The position numbers and the translations under genes were made by a program. The notes beneath the pieces were generated by a model that was not told the DNA's origin, ran no database searches, and saw only the letters and a program-made list of their open reading frames with translations. 64,000 nucleotides of DNA from Clostridiales bacterium. Its GTDB lineage: Bacteria; Bacillota; Clostridia; Lachnospirales; Lachnospiraceae. The stretch covers positions 186,001-250,000 of the forward strand of contig JAHYZV010000002.1 of the NCBI GenBank assembly GCA_019424245.1. The letters are read 5' to 3'. Below are positions 45,881 through 54,083 of the stretch, in pieces. The first letter of the stretch is position 1. Every line of letters begins with the position of its first letter.

Positions 45881-47331
45881 GTTAACAACTCCTCAAATTG
45901 ACCTACCTTGGACGGATCAAAAGTAATATCCGCGCCATCGCTAGGTATCATATCAATCAAATCTTTCTTATACAAACCTACAGGATCTTGCAATAAAAAT
46001 AACTTTCTATCACTCTTACTAAGAAGCAGTCTGTATACATAGTATCTGTCATGAGTGCTACTTGCAGTATTCCACTCATTTTTTGTAAGATGAATTCTGT
46101 TAAAATGCAATGGTTTTGAACTAATTGTAGTTTTTACTTCAATGTATCTCTTTCGTTCATCTAATTCAACAGAACTTATATCATATCCAACAGCAAACTG
46201 TGTAGGGATGCGTTTTATCAAATGAATCAAATCTTCACGACCACCAGTCTTAATACGCATACATTCATGACCATGCACAAGACTTTCACCTATATCTCCA
46301 ATGTCCTTTGTTGTAAATCCGTCATAATATGTAGCAATTCTCTTTTCAAGAACATTTTCTCTTTCAATGAGATCAGCAAGACCTCCAATGCTATCAGTTG
46401 TAGTATTCTCCTTAAGCTTCTTTAACTCATCTTCATCAGATGCAATATATGCCAAAATATCAGTTGAGAAATCAGTCTCCTCAATATCTCGGTTAACATA
46501 TGAGAACCAACTGTTAACACACTTCTTCACAGCATCCAAAGTGCCTGCCTTCTTCTTAATCATCTCATCATATCCATCAAACCATTCTGTGGATTCGATA
46601 AACTTGATAATTGCCTCTTCCTCTAGGGTATTAAGATAATAGGTATAACTATCATAAGTTTTAAGAAGATTAGCAATCTCCATATAATCAAGGATGTCTC
46701 CGGCATAGCGGACAACATCTCCCGTCTGATCATATTGAACTTCATTCTGTCGATTGGCAAGTATCCTTTCCCACGTCTTCTCTACCCCCTCATTATCTCT
46801 AGTCACTCGAAGATCATTAAAAATACAATGACAAGCTTCATATTTTGTAATTCCAACAGAATTACCACCCTCTCGATTAGCAAATTTCAACATCTTTAAA
46901 ATATATTGTGCCGGCTTAAAGTGAATTCCATTCTCAATCTGTTCCAATACATTCTTGGGCTTGATATGGGCTCCTGGATACTGAAAATTATATAAAAACA
47001 CCTTAAAACATTCTACCAAATCCTCATTAGCAGCCAATTCTTTAGCTCTCCTACCTGGTTTATCCGTTTCATTTGTATGTTCAATAAACCCAAAAAGTGC
47101 TGATATCTCTGTTCTCCAGTTATTGATGGTTTTCAGTTCCCTGTGGGCATTTCCTGGATATCTATAAATTGCTTCATTTATTTTTTTTATAAATTCATCT
47201 GTAGGCTTTTCACCTACTCTTGTAATTTCTTCCGCCATATAAATCAGTACATTTTCAATATCACCTTTGAAACGAGGTCTGACATGGTGAATTCGAAAAT
47301 AATATTCTTCTGGAATTTTATATTCACTCAT
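45868..47331 (-). CDS. DUF3883-domain restriction-endonuclease candidate
   Basis: 487 residues. The C-terminal part (about 385-470) matches the DUF3883 nuclease-like domain: GYDISSVELDERKRYIEVKTT has the Asp...Glu-x-Lys spacing of a PD-(D/E)xK active site, followed by FNRIHLTKNEWNTA. The N-terminal 350 residues are helical with no family I recognise and may read DNA. It overlaps the gene before by 8 bases and the gene after by 13, with a methyltransferase on each side, so it is most likely the restriction enzyme of the system. GGAGGATATCT precedes the ATG. Confidence 0.75.
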   Translation of the reverse strand: MSEYKIPEEYYFRIHHVRPRFKGDIENVLIYMAEEITRVGEKPTDEFIKKINEAIYRYPGNAHRELKTINNWRTEISALFGFIEHTNETDKPGRRAKELAANEDLVECFKVFLYNFQYPGAHIKPKNVLEQIENGIHFKPAQYILKMLKFANREGGNSVGITKYEACHCIFNDLRVTRDNEGVEKTWERILANRQNEVQYDQTGDVVRYAGDILDYMEIANLLKTYDSYTYYLNTLEEEAIIKFIESTEWFDGYDEMIKKKAGTLDAVKKCVNSWFSYVNRDIEETDFSTDILAYIASDEDELKKLKENTTTDSIGGLADLIERENVLEKRIATYYDGFTTKDIGDIGESLVHGHECMRIKTGGREDLIHLIKRIPTQFAVGYDISSVELDERKRYIEVKTTISSKPLHFNRIHLTKNEWNTASSTHDRYYVYRLLLSKSDRKLFLLQDPVGLYKKDLIDMIPSDGADITFDPSKVGQFEELLTWTN

Positions 47332-48370
47332 AGATATCCTCCAATTCTTTCTTCAATTTTTCAGCAATTGCCTGTGCCATTAGCGGTGGAACTGCATTTC
47401 CAACTTGCCTAAACTGCTGTGTCTTATTTCCTAAGAAAATAAAATCATCTGGAAACGACTGCAATCTTGCACATTCTCTAACTGTTGGCACACGATTATA
47501 TTTATAATGAAAATGATGTCTATGTCCTGTATCAATCGTAGGTGCAGGTTTGTTGCTCGCAAATCGTGTCCATGCTACATGGAAATTCCTTGAATTAATA
47601 TATTCTTCCGGTAAATCTTTATAATTTCCGCCATCCGGTACAAGCGCAATTATTTTTTTTACCTTATCTGAATGAGCTGCTGCAATATGGTTTCTTACAG
47701 ATGTAGAATTGGTTCTCATCAGTTTTTGATACTCATTTCTCGGTTCTGTAGCATATGAAGCATTATCCTCACCCAACTCATCTTCTAATGATGGAAGATC
47801 ATCCAGTGCCATACTACAAGTCACCTTTTCTTCAAATGGAGTTGGATAATGAAACTCCCCTTTTTTCATTCCAACAAAAACAACTCTTTTTCTATTTTGA
47901 GGTACACCATAATCCGCTGCACACAAAATCTTATACTGAATGTTATACCCCATTAATTTAAACTTTTCTATGATACTATCTTTAATCTGCCCACCAAATA
48001 AACCTACTAACCCCGGAACATTCTCAATAACAAATGCCTTAGGCTTTATTTCCTCTACTAAACGAATATAGGAAAGATACAATTTATTTCTCGGATCATC
48101 AAACTTTCGAGGTCCAGACAGTGACATTCCCTGGCAAGGTGGTCCTCCTATTATAACATCTATGCTTTTATCCCCTATCAAGGGCTTAATATCTCCTTCA
48201 TAGGTGATTTTTGTAATATCACCACAAATAGATTTTGCCCCCTTGTGATTAAATTCGAAAGTCTCTAACGCTTTTTTATCATTATCTATTCCTAATAAAA
48301 CATTAAATCCAGCAGACTCAAACCCATAGGACAGTCCACCTGCACCTGAAAATAAATCTATTACATTCAT
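47324..48370 (-). CDS. DNA C5-cytosine methyltransferase 2
   Basis: 348 residues. Motif I DLFSGAGGLSYGFESAGF at the N-terminus, motif IV GGPPCQGMSLSG with the catalytic Cys near 80, motif VI ENVPGLVG, motif VIII NRKRVVFVG, and motifs IX-X TVRECARLQSFPDDF and QVGNAVPP. It is not a close copy of methyltransferase 1, so the two probably recognise different strands or sites. AAGGATGAATGAAAC precedes the ATG. Starts 7 bases after the HTH gene. Confidence 0.94.
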   Translation of the reverse strand: MNVIDLFSGAGGLSYGFESAGFNVLLGIDNDKKALETFEFNHKGAKSICGDITKITYEGDIKPLIGDKSIDVIIGGPPCQGMSLSGPRKFDDPRNKLYLSYIRLVEEIKPKAFVIENVPGLVGLFGGQIKDSIIEKFKLMGYNIQYKILCAADYGVPQNRKRVVFVGMKKGEFHYPTPFEEKVTCSMALDDLPSLEDELGEDNASYATEPRNEYQKLMRTNSTSVRNHIAAAHSDKVKKIIALVPDGGNYKDLPEEYINSRNFHVAWTRFASNKPAPTIDTGHRHHFHYKYNRVPTVRECARLQSFPDDFIFLGNKTQQFRQVGNAVPPLMAQAIAEKLKKELEDIYE

Positions 48371-48377
48371 GTTTCAT

Positions 48378-48560
48378 TCATCCTTCTTTATTATTCTTTG
48401 TTCTTCTTGGATCTTCTGGCTTTTCAGCATCCGCTGGTATAGCCCATGCCTCTCCTAGCTTAAAAACACCTGGTATTCTATCTTCCGCACACAATATTTG
48501 TACTCGTCTCTGTGAAATATTCCATCGTTTTGAAGCTTGACTTGCTGTAATGTATTTCAT
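48378..48560 (-). CDS. Excisionase/MerR-like HTH protein, 60 residues
   Basis: Sequence ITASQASKRWNISQRRVQILCAEDRIPGVFKLGEAWAIPADAEKPEDPR is a winged HTH of the excisionase-type. It resembles the first 50 residues of the Fic protein at 52130-53020. The ATG at 48560 follows GGAGGAATATCA. As first gene of the restriction-modification operon it probably plays the part of a controller protein, acting at the palindrome at 48615-48632. Confidence 0.82.
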   Translation of the reverse strand: MKYITASQASKRWNISQRRVQILCAEDRIPGVFKLGEAWAIPADAEKPEDPRRTKNNKEG

Positions 48561-48597
48561 TGATATTCCTCCACTAAGGCACAACACATTATTTTAT

Positions 48598-48632
48598 ATT
48601 ATATTCGAAGGGGCGAATACTTTCAAGTATTC
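48598..48632 (-). promoter_or_regulatory. Promoter and palindromic operator of the restriction-modification operon
   Basis: Minus strand: -35 TTGAAA, 17-base spacer, perfect -10 TATAAT (48598-48626). The perfect palindrome GAATACTT-GA-AAGTATTC (48615-48632) covers the -35 box, and ATTCG/CGAAT lies inside the spacer region. A protein bound here would block the promoter. Confidence 0.75.
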
Positions 48633-48891
48633 ATTTACTTACTCGATACTCAATTAAAAGTTCTCACATTTTTATATGCAAATTAATCGAGGACAGTCTG
48701 GTTAATATAATCTTTAGCCCCTAAAGTTTCATTAAGTATCGTAATATTTGTGTTAAACAGCCATTTATACAAAACTTAATGGCCGCTTTCCTCGTTACTC
48801 AAACAAAATAGGGGCATAACAGGGGTACAAATTTCATTACTCATCCCACAAACCCTTGATTTTAAGGCATTTCAGACAAAAGTACGGATTC

Positions 48892-48922
48892 TGCCGTGGC
48901 AGATGAAAAGTACTTTTATCAT
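48892..48922. repeat. Candidate attachment site, right copy
   Basis: 31 bases identical to the first codons of the phosphatase gene (39718-39748), here without the rest of the gene. Weaker similarity extends for about 160 bases to the right (AATGCCCTG, TTTTGCAAGG, GTAGTCAAAT-GTAGTC). The sequence on either side, 48633-48891 and 48923-49152, holds no gene I can support. Confidence 0.7.
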
Positions 48923-49152
48923 AAAATTCTCCTGTTCTAAAATGCCCTGTAATTCCGAGTTTTGCAAGGTTTTATCAGCTTTTTCGAGCATTGTATTTTC
49001 CCTGTTAATAACTACACTTTTTGCAAAATACTTCAAAATGGTGCAATTCAAGGCAATGTGTGGTAGTCAAATCGTAGTCAGTTAAGGGGGTTCAGACTAC
49101 GGTTGGGGGTGTGCATTATTTAATGAAAGTGGGGTGAAATAAGTATGCCTTT

Positions 49153-49968
49153 TTATGCTAATTCTTCTGCTTTCACAAACCACTCTGACTCAATGCATTC
49201 ATCATCTGGAAGCCTTAATATGAGATTCTCATCACAAATAAAACTACTTCCTAGCCATTCATCATACAATCTTAATATTGCCTGTTTCAAAAATTCCACA
49301 GTCTTTCCGCAGTCAGTTTCTGGCGGATTCCCCATATCAAAAATTACCTCCGACATAGGTATCAAATACTCAATACAATAATATTTGCTATTACTATAAT
49401 AATCAGCACACATTCCATGGATTCCCAGAAGCCTTTCGATATTACCCACCAATTCAGGATAACTCGCCAACGAAGAATAATAATGATTTTCCTCTAAATA
49501 TGAGCGGAATGCAAACCCATTTATACAATAATCTTGATTTTTAAAATATCCAAGTCTGGATTTTACATAACAAACATTGCCATCATTATACGCAAATTCA
49601 TTATCAAGAGATTGTAGTATTCCATTATAATACAAATTAATGTGTCCTTCACCAGATTCAAAAGTTATCTTATACTTTCTAAAAAAATTAGACAGCGGAG
49701 AACTCCCTAATAAGAGTTTCTCCAGATTGTTGTTAGCTTTCAAGTCAGTTCCATTCAGCCTTCGTGACAAATGAAACATTTGAATATATTCAAGTTTCTC
49801 ATCTACAATGTGTTCAGAAAGAAAAGCTTCAACACACTCCCACGGTTCCCTCTCCGTATCTTCATAAACAGAAACAAATAACCGTATCAATCCACCTTCA
49901 GAAAGGTTTAAGAATTCCATTACACCTTGTTTTAAGCTATCTTGTATTCTTGCATTTATATATTTCAT
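49153..49968 (-). CDS. Unrecognised protein, 271 residues
   Basis: I do not recognise a family. The product is acidic, soluble and aromatic-rich (HINLYYNGILQSLDNEFAYNDG, DYYSNSKYYCIEYLIP), with no membrane segment or obvious catalytic motif. GGCGGTGATTGTAA before the ATG supplies a weak ribosome site. It follows the gene at 50005-51291 by 36 bases, so the two are likely co-expressed in the accessory region; a defence or toxin-immunity role is conjecture. Confidence 0.65.
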   Translation of the reverse strand: MKYINARIQDSLKQGVMEFLNLSEGGLIRLFVSVYEDTEREPWECVEAFLSEHIVDEKLEYIQMFHLSRRLNGTDLKANNNLEKLLLGSSPLSNFFRKYKITFESGEGHINLYYNGILQSLDNEFAYNDGNVCYVKSRLGYFKNQDYCINGFAFRSYLEENHYYSSLASYPELVGNIERLLGIHGMCADYYSNSKYYCIEYLIPMSEVIFDMGNPPETDCGKTVEFLKQAILRLYDEWLGSSFICDENLILRLPDDECIESEWFVKAEELA

Positions 49969-50004
49969 TTACAATCACCGCCTTAAATTTATATATGTGT
50001 CAAC

Positions 50005-51291
50005 CTAAATAATATGGTTATTTCGTAATATAGATTCTACTATTTCATATTTTTTATTCTTATACGAAATTTCAATCAACTTTATTTCATGTTCTTTAGC
50101 ATACTTTCGCTTTTCTTCATCATTTCTTTGTTGAATTACAAACCTTCTCTCTCCACCAAATTCAATAACAGGCTTATAGTGCTGCTCACCTTGACATTCA
50201 ATAAATGCAACAATTTCCCCTTGTTTATAAACTGCAAAGTCATATCTCAAAGGAGTTTCATTATCTATTCCATATACCCCATCAACTGCTACTTCAACTC
50301 TATAATTAATCCCATTTTTTATTAAAATATCATTTACAATCCATTGAAAAGAAGATATCTTATGGCATTCACAAGAAACAGCACTCCAATATCCATTGTA
50401 AGCTCTGTAACCATACTTAGTTGGTGGAAAGATACCAAACTTATCACAAGTCACCATTTTTTTATTTCCACATAGATAACATTGACATCTATATTCTTTA
50501 TAGACAATAATATCTTGATATTTCTTTTGATGTATTTGCGTATAATAAGAAATTGGGGCACTTTCCAATTTATCGTTTACACATTCAAGCACCTCTAGTG
50601 ACTCATATATCAATCCCGTATAATCTTTATCATAATTTATTGCATTTTTTCTTGGAATTGCTGCAATAATTTTGGCATCTTTTTCTGCTAGTTTGAATAA
50701 CTCTTTCTCTCGCTTATCATTCCAAACGCTACAATATTCATCTGCTGGAATAACATCCTCCTTATCATTCACTAGACATACTGCCTCATTATTCTCGTAC
50801 TTCTTTCTTTTATTATAATTGGCATTACTTGCCTTTATAGAATAAGCAAACCTTGACGAACAATATACGGGCTTGTAACAAAACTTAGGTTCTGTCTGCA
50901 ATGTTTCTTCAGAATAATATCTTATCTTTCCACATTTTCTACATCTACATTTATAATGCTTTACTCCTGTACTCTTCTGTAACTCTTCAATTGCTTTATC
51001 AAAATCTGAAAATGTTACTGATTCTCTATACACGTTAAAATTAATCGGCTTATATATATATGCTGGTGTAACAATTGTCTTTCCACCATCACATCCAGTC
51101 CAATCTCTTCGAACATATTTACCTTCTTTCACAGCTTGAAGAAACTCCATCTTTTCTTCTTTAATATCTGAAATACACGTTTCTTTCATTTGCAAATATT
51201 CCGTGCCATCATCCAAGATTTGCAAACATCCAAACTTCATTCCAATCTTTACATCTATTTTCTTAACAGAGGTATCTAAAATAAAAATCAC
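50005..51291 (-). CDS. Zinc-ribbon protein with PD-(D/E)xK-like C-terminus
   Basis: 428 residues. Two Cys-rich knuckles occur: CRCRKCGKIRYY...KPVYC near 115-145 and CQCYLCGNKKMVTC near 260-275, plus CECHK near 300. The C-terminal 130 residues carry LRYDFAVY, then VAFIECQGEQHY, then a conserved-looking QQRNDEEKRKYAKEHEIKLIEISY; the Asp and Glu-x-Gln fit a nuclease of Vsr/very-short-patch style. The start is uncertain: a GTG at 51291 touches the AAAGG site, and the next ATG is about 17 codons in. The partner gene follows by 36 bases. Confidence 0.6.
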   Translation of the reverse strand: MIFILDTSVKKIDVKIGMKFGCLQILDDGTEYLQMKETCISDIKEEKMEFLQAVKEGKYVRRDWTGCDGGKTIVTPAYIYKPINFNVYRESVTFSDFDKAIEELQKSTGVKHYKCRCRKCGKIRYYSEETLQTEPKFCYKPVYCSSRFAYSIKASNANYNKRKKYENNEAVCLVNDKEDVIPADEYCSVWNDKREKELFKLAEKDAKIIAAIPRKNAINYDKDYTGLIYESLEVLECVNDKLESAPISYYTQIHQKKYQDIIVYKEYRCQCYLCGNKKMVTCDKFGIFPPTKYGYRAYNGYWSAVSCECHKISSFQWIVNDILIKNGINYRVEVAVDGVYGIDNETPLRYDFAVYKQGEIVAFIECQGEQHYKPVIEFGGERRFVIQQRNDEEKRKYAKEHEIKLIEISYKNKKYEIVESILRNNHII

Positions 51292-51356
51292 CCTTTCTCA
51301 TAATATTCAAAAAAATAATAATATGTATTAAACTAAACTCAAAACCTACAAAAATA

Positions 51357-51384
51357 ACCTCACCAGACACCAATCCAGTGAGGT
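51357..51384 (-). terminator. Terminator of higBA
   Basis: Minus strand ACCTCAC/GTGAGGT stem with 14-base loop, then TATTTTTG. Eight bases after the antitoxin stop. Confidence 0.7.
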
Positions 51385-51391
51385 CATATAA

Positions 51392-51679
51392 TCACGCTTT
51401 CTGTTTAGGTACAAACTCAATCTTAAGAGCCATTCCCATACCATCCGCCAATCTTTTAAGCAAATTAACAGAAGGATTTCGTGTTCCATTCTCAAGCTTG
51501 CTGATATCTGCCTGATTAATACCAGTACGTTCAGCAAGTTCCTTCTGTGTCATATTCTGAGAAGTACGAGCATCCACGATAGCTCTTATAACATCCATCT
51601 CAGGCTGAATAGCTTCATATTCTTTTCTGAACTCATCATCTTTTAACTGCTTAGAAAGCATATCATCAAATGTTCTCAT
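51392..51679 (-). CDS. higA: HigA-type antitoxin
   Basis: 95 residues. The XRE helix-turn-helix is TQKELAERTGINQADISKLENGTRNPS (about 45-71). In HigBA systems the antitoxin gene follows the toxin, as here; its ATG overlaps the end of the restored toxin frame (stop at 51666-51668). It binds its toxin and represses the operon. Intact, though its toxin is frameshifted. Confidence 0.85.
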   Translation of the reverse strand: MRTFDDMLSKQLKDDEFRKEYEAIQPEMDVIRAIVDARTSQNMTQKELAERTGINQADISKLENGTRNPSVNLLKRLADGMGMALKIEFVPKQKA

Positions 51680-52018
51680 CCTTCATCACCCTTTCTATGA
51701 AATCTTTTCTTCTATCCTTTGCAATCTGAATCTCCTCTATAGGAGTTTTCTGTGTTTTTTTACAAATCCGTTCGTCAGTATTATTTTCTCCTCATAATAG
51801 AAAAAATATAAGACTCTGGTAATATCACTCCCGAATTTACAACGCAATTCAAATATTCCGTCATCCAGATGTTTACTGTAAGGTTCTCTAAGCATATTTC
51901 CCTTTTCTTGTAATATACCCAGCAATCCAAATATTTTAGCTCGCATCTTAGGATTAACAGAATCCAGAAATTCTGTCATATAATCTCTTTTGTAAATATT
52001 ATATGGCATATATGCCAT
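51666..52018 (-). pseudogene. higB: HigB-type toxin, frameshifted in an A7 tract
   Basis: RelE/ParE-fold mRNA interferase. The frame reads EFLDSVNPKMRAKIFGLL...FGSDITRVLYFFYYEEKIILTNGFVKK and then shifts to HRKLL and a stop at 51737. One extra A in the run of seven (51769-51775) would restore VKKTQKTPIEEIQIAKDRRKDF, ending ERVMKDENI with the stop overlapping the higA ATG. So the loss is a single base in a homopolymer: a true inactivation, a phase-variable switch or a sequencing error. Start may be the ATG at 52018 or one 13 codons in. Confidence 0.8.
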
Positions 52019-52078
52019 AATGTCAATTATCCATTTAAAGTAACCATACCGAGCTATTTCTCAAAAAAACGTATAGTA

Positions 52079-52106
52079 AGTGTGTAGTAGAGCACTTTTA
52101 TCATTG
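52079..52106. repeat. Partial third copy of the attachment sequence
   Basis: AGTGTGTAGTAG (as at 39871) directly followed by AGCACTTTTATCATTG, whose last 13 bases match 39738-39750. It would mark the right end of the 48.9-52.1 kb segment. Confidence 0.45.
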
Positions 52107-52129
52107 TTGCAATATTGTTTTATTCAATT

Positions 52130-53020
52130 TCAATACATAATCCTAAAATAATCCAAATACACTTTATACTTGTCCTGTGCGCTAAGGCAGGTATCTGTCA
52201 GATATCCTTTTTCGTTGTCCCATTCCTTCAATCCACGATAATAGAACATTTTCAAATTGTCCTCAATGATAAACGGAACGATATTGTATTTCAAACACTC
52301 CTTAAACATGATTAATCTGCCCACACGCCCATTACCATCTTGGAACGGATGGATTCGCTCAAACTTCACATGAAAGTCCAGAATATCCGCAAAGGTCTTT
52401 TCTTCTTTGGTGTTATATTCCGTCAGCAAGGCCTTCATTTTATCTGCAACTTCTTCTGGAAGGGCTGTATCACTGCCACCAACTTCATTCGGAAGTTTCT
52501 TATAATCACCAACAGCAAACCAATCTTTTCTAGAATCGCTGGTGCCATTCTTCAAAACCAAGTGAAGTTCTTTGATGAATTTCTCCGTCAAAGTTGCTTT
52601 CGCATGATCAATAATCATATCAATACAACGGAAGTGATTTGCCGTTTCAATCACATCATCCACATTCAGCACTTCTTTTTCTACGCCAATAGTATTGGTT
52701 TCAAAGATATATCTGGTCTGATCGTGTGTCAGACGGCTTCCCTCCATATGGTTAGAGTTATAGGTCAAATCAATCTGTGTCTTATGATAAATCCCACCAG
52801 AGTATTTACTTGCCCTCTGCTCTTTCAGAATATCCAACAGAGTAATCGGTTCTTCTTTTCTTTTGTTAGTGCGCTCTGGTTTCTCTGCGTTTTCTGGAAT
52901 GTTCCATGTCTTACCAGTAAGAAACGCACCATTCACACGTCCCTTAGCACAGTAATTTCTAACACTGCGCTCTGACATATTCCATTTTTTTGCTATATCA
53001 GCAACTAAAAGGTATTTCAT
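52130..53020 (-). CDS. HTH-Fic fusion protein (AMP transferase type)
   Basis: 296 residues. Residues 1-50 are an excisionase-like HTH like that at 48378-48560. The Fic core near 224-235 is HPFQDGNGRVGR, an intact catalytic loop. An inhibitory-helix motif SNHMEG (Ser89 to Gly94, S-x3-E-G) precedes it, so this is a self-inhibited class II Fic. Expected to attach AMP or another nucleotide to a hydroxyl of a target protein. GGAGGATTGTAG precedes the ATG. Target unknown; it is not next to a FicT antitoxin. Confidence 0.88.
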   Translation of the reverse strand: MKYLLVADIAKKWNMSERSVRNYCAKGRVNGAFLTGKTWNIPENAEKPERTNKRKEEPITLLDILKEQRASKYSGGIYHKTQIDLTYNSNHMEGSRLTHDQTRYIFETNTIGVEKEVLNVDDVIETANHFRCIDMIIDHAKATLTEKFIKELHLVLKNGTSDSRKDWFAVGDYKKLPNEVGGSDTALPEEVADKMKALLTEYNTKEEKTFADILDFHVKFERIHPFQDGNGRVGRLIMFKECLKYNIVPFIIEDNLKMFYYRGLKEWDNEKGYLTDTCLSAQDKYKVYLDYFRIMY

Positions 53021-53299
53021 CTACAATCCTCCATCACAAATCATAAACCATATCCAAAACGTACTAATCTATTGACTAGTATATCACGCCATCGGCAAAA
53101 ACACCATCTATTTTATCCATTGCACTATTTTTTAGCCGATGTAATAACTGTTTCCTAGTGAGATAGATTTAATAAAATAGATTCCTACACACCCAAATAT
53201 TCTTTCCAATTCTGTATTTATAGATTATATTTTCTGTGATGGTTTTACCAAATTTCTTTCTTATTCCCATCACCACCGATTTACGCTTTAACCCCTCTT

Positions 53300-53986
53300 C
53301 TACCTCAATACATTTGTATTATTATTGCAAAGCACCTCAAAATGATTTCGATGCGTTTTTATAAAACCTTCTTTTTGCAGCTTTGATATCTCAGTAGACA
53401 TTGCTGCGCGGTCAATGCAAAGATAATCTGCCAGCTGCTGCCTGTCAAAAGGAATGTCAAAGGACAAGGACGAATGTCTGATAGATTCTGCTGACAGGTA
53501 TGACAATAATTTCTCCCTTGTTGTCCGCTTGCCAACATGTGTAATCTTATCATTCAGAATGAGTATCTTATTTGCCAGTACACTGACCAGGTTGCGAATC
53601 AGCTTCTGATGATGCCCACATGCAGTTGGACAAGTAACCAGAAGCTTCTGTATATTTAAAAAAACAATCTCACAATCCTCATCTGCTACCACACTGATGT
53701 TTAGAACAGCACCAGGGCTTGCCGCATATGGTTCTCCAAAAAAATCACCAGCATGACATTTAGACAAAATATTCCGATGTCCCCAGAGATCCTCCTGAAT
53801 AATAAGAACACAGCCTGACAATACTAATCCCATTACCTGTGTAGAATCTGCTGCTCTGAAAATATAAGAATCCTTCTCTTTAGAAACTGTTACTGCCTCT
53901 ACACAGTGCAATACAGATAATATCTCATTATCAGTAAGACCTTTAAAAAAAGGACTGTTTTTTAAAATAGGTAAATATTTTTTCAA
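53300..53986 (-). CDS. Crp/Fnr-family regulator (HcpR-like)
   Basis: 228 residues. An N-terminal cyclic-nucleotide-binding fold (about 10-120) lacks the Fnr Fe-S cysteine set, and a C-terminal winged helix carries FDRQQLADYLCIDRAAMSTEISKLQKEGFI. Starts with TTG at 53986, seven bases after AGGAGG. Divergent from the ferredoxin-hcp operon; regulators of this place and type (HcpR) respond to nitric oxide/nitrosative stress. The assignment rests on context. Confidence 0.8.
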   Translation of the reverse strand: MKKYLPILKNSPFFKGLTDNEILSVLHCVEAVTVSKEKDSYIFRAADSTQVMGLVLSGCVLIIQEDLWGHRNILSKCHAGDFFGEPYAASPGAVLNISVVADEDCEIVFLNIQKLLVTCPTACGHHQKLIRNLVSVLANKILILNDKITHVGKRTTREKLLSYLSAESIRHSSLSFDIPFDRQQLADYLCIDRAAMSTEISKLQKEGFIKTHRNHFEVLCNNNTNVLR

Positions 53987-54013
53987 AATCTCACCTCCTG
54001 TTGGAAATCAAAC

Positions 54014-54026
54014 ATACAAGTTGTAT
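54014..54026. promoter_or_regulatory. Palindromic operator candidate between the regulator and hcp operon
   Basis: ATACAA-G-TTGTAT, a perfect 6+1+6 palindrome, followed by a TATAAT at 54031-54036. A natural site for the Crp/Fnr protein. Confidence 0.5.
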
Positions 54027-54083
54027 TTATTATAATATGATTCTAACAGAAACAAAAATAAAATTCTATTAATGGAGGGTAAA

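Noticed and set aside
48716..48890. Remnant integrase at the island boundary
   Set aside because: No frame with recognisable recombinase motifs could be read on either strand.
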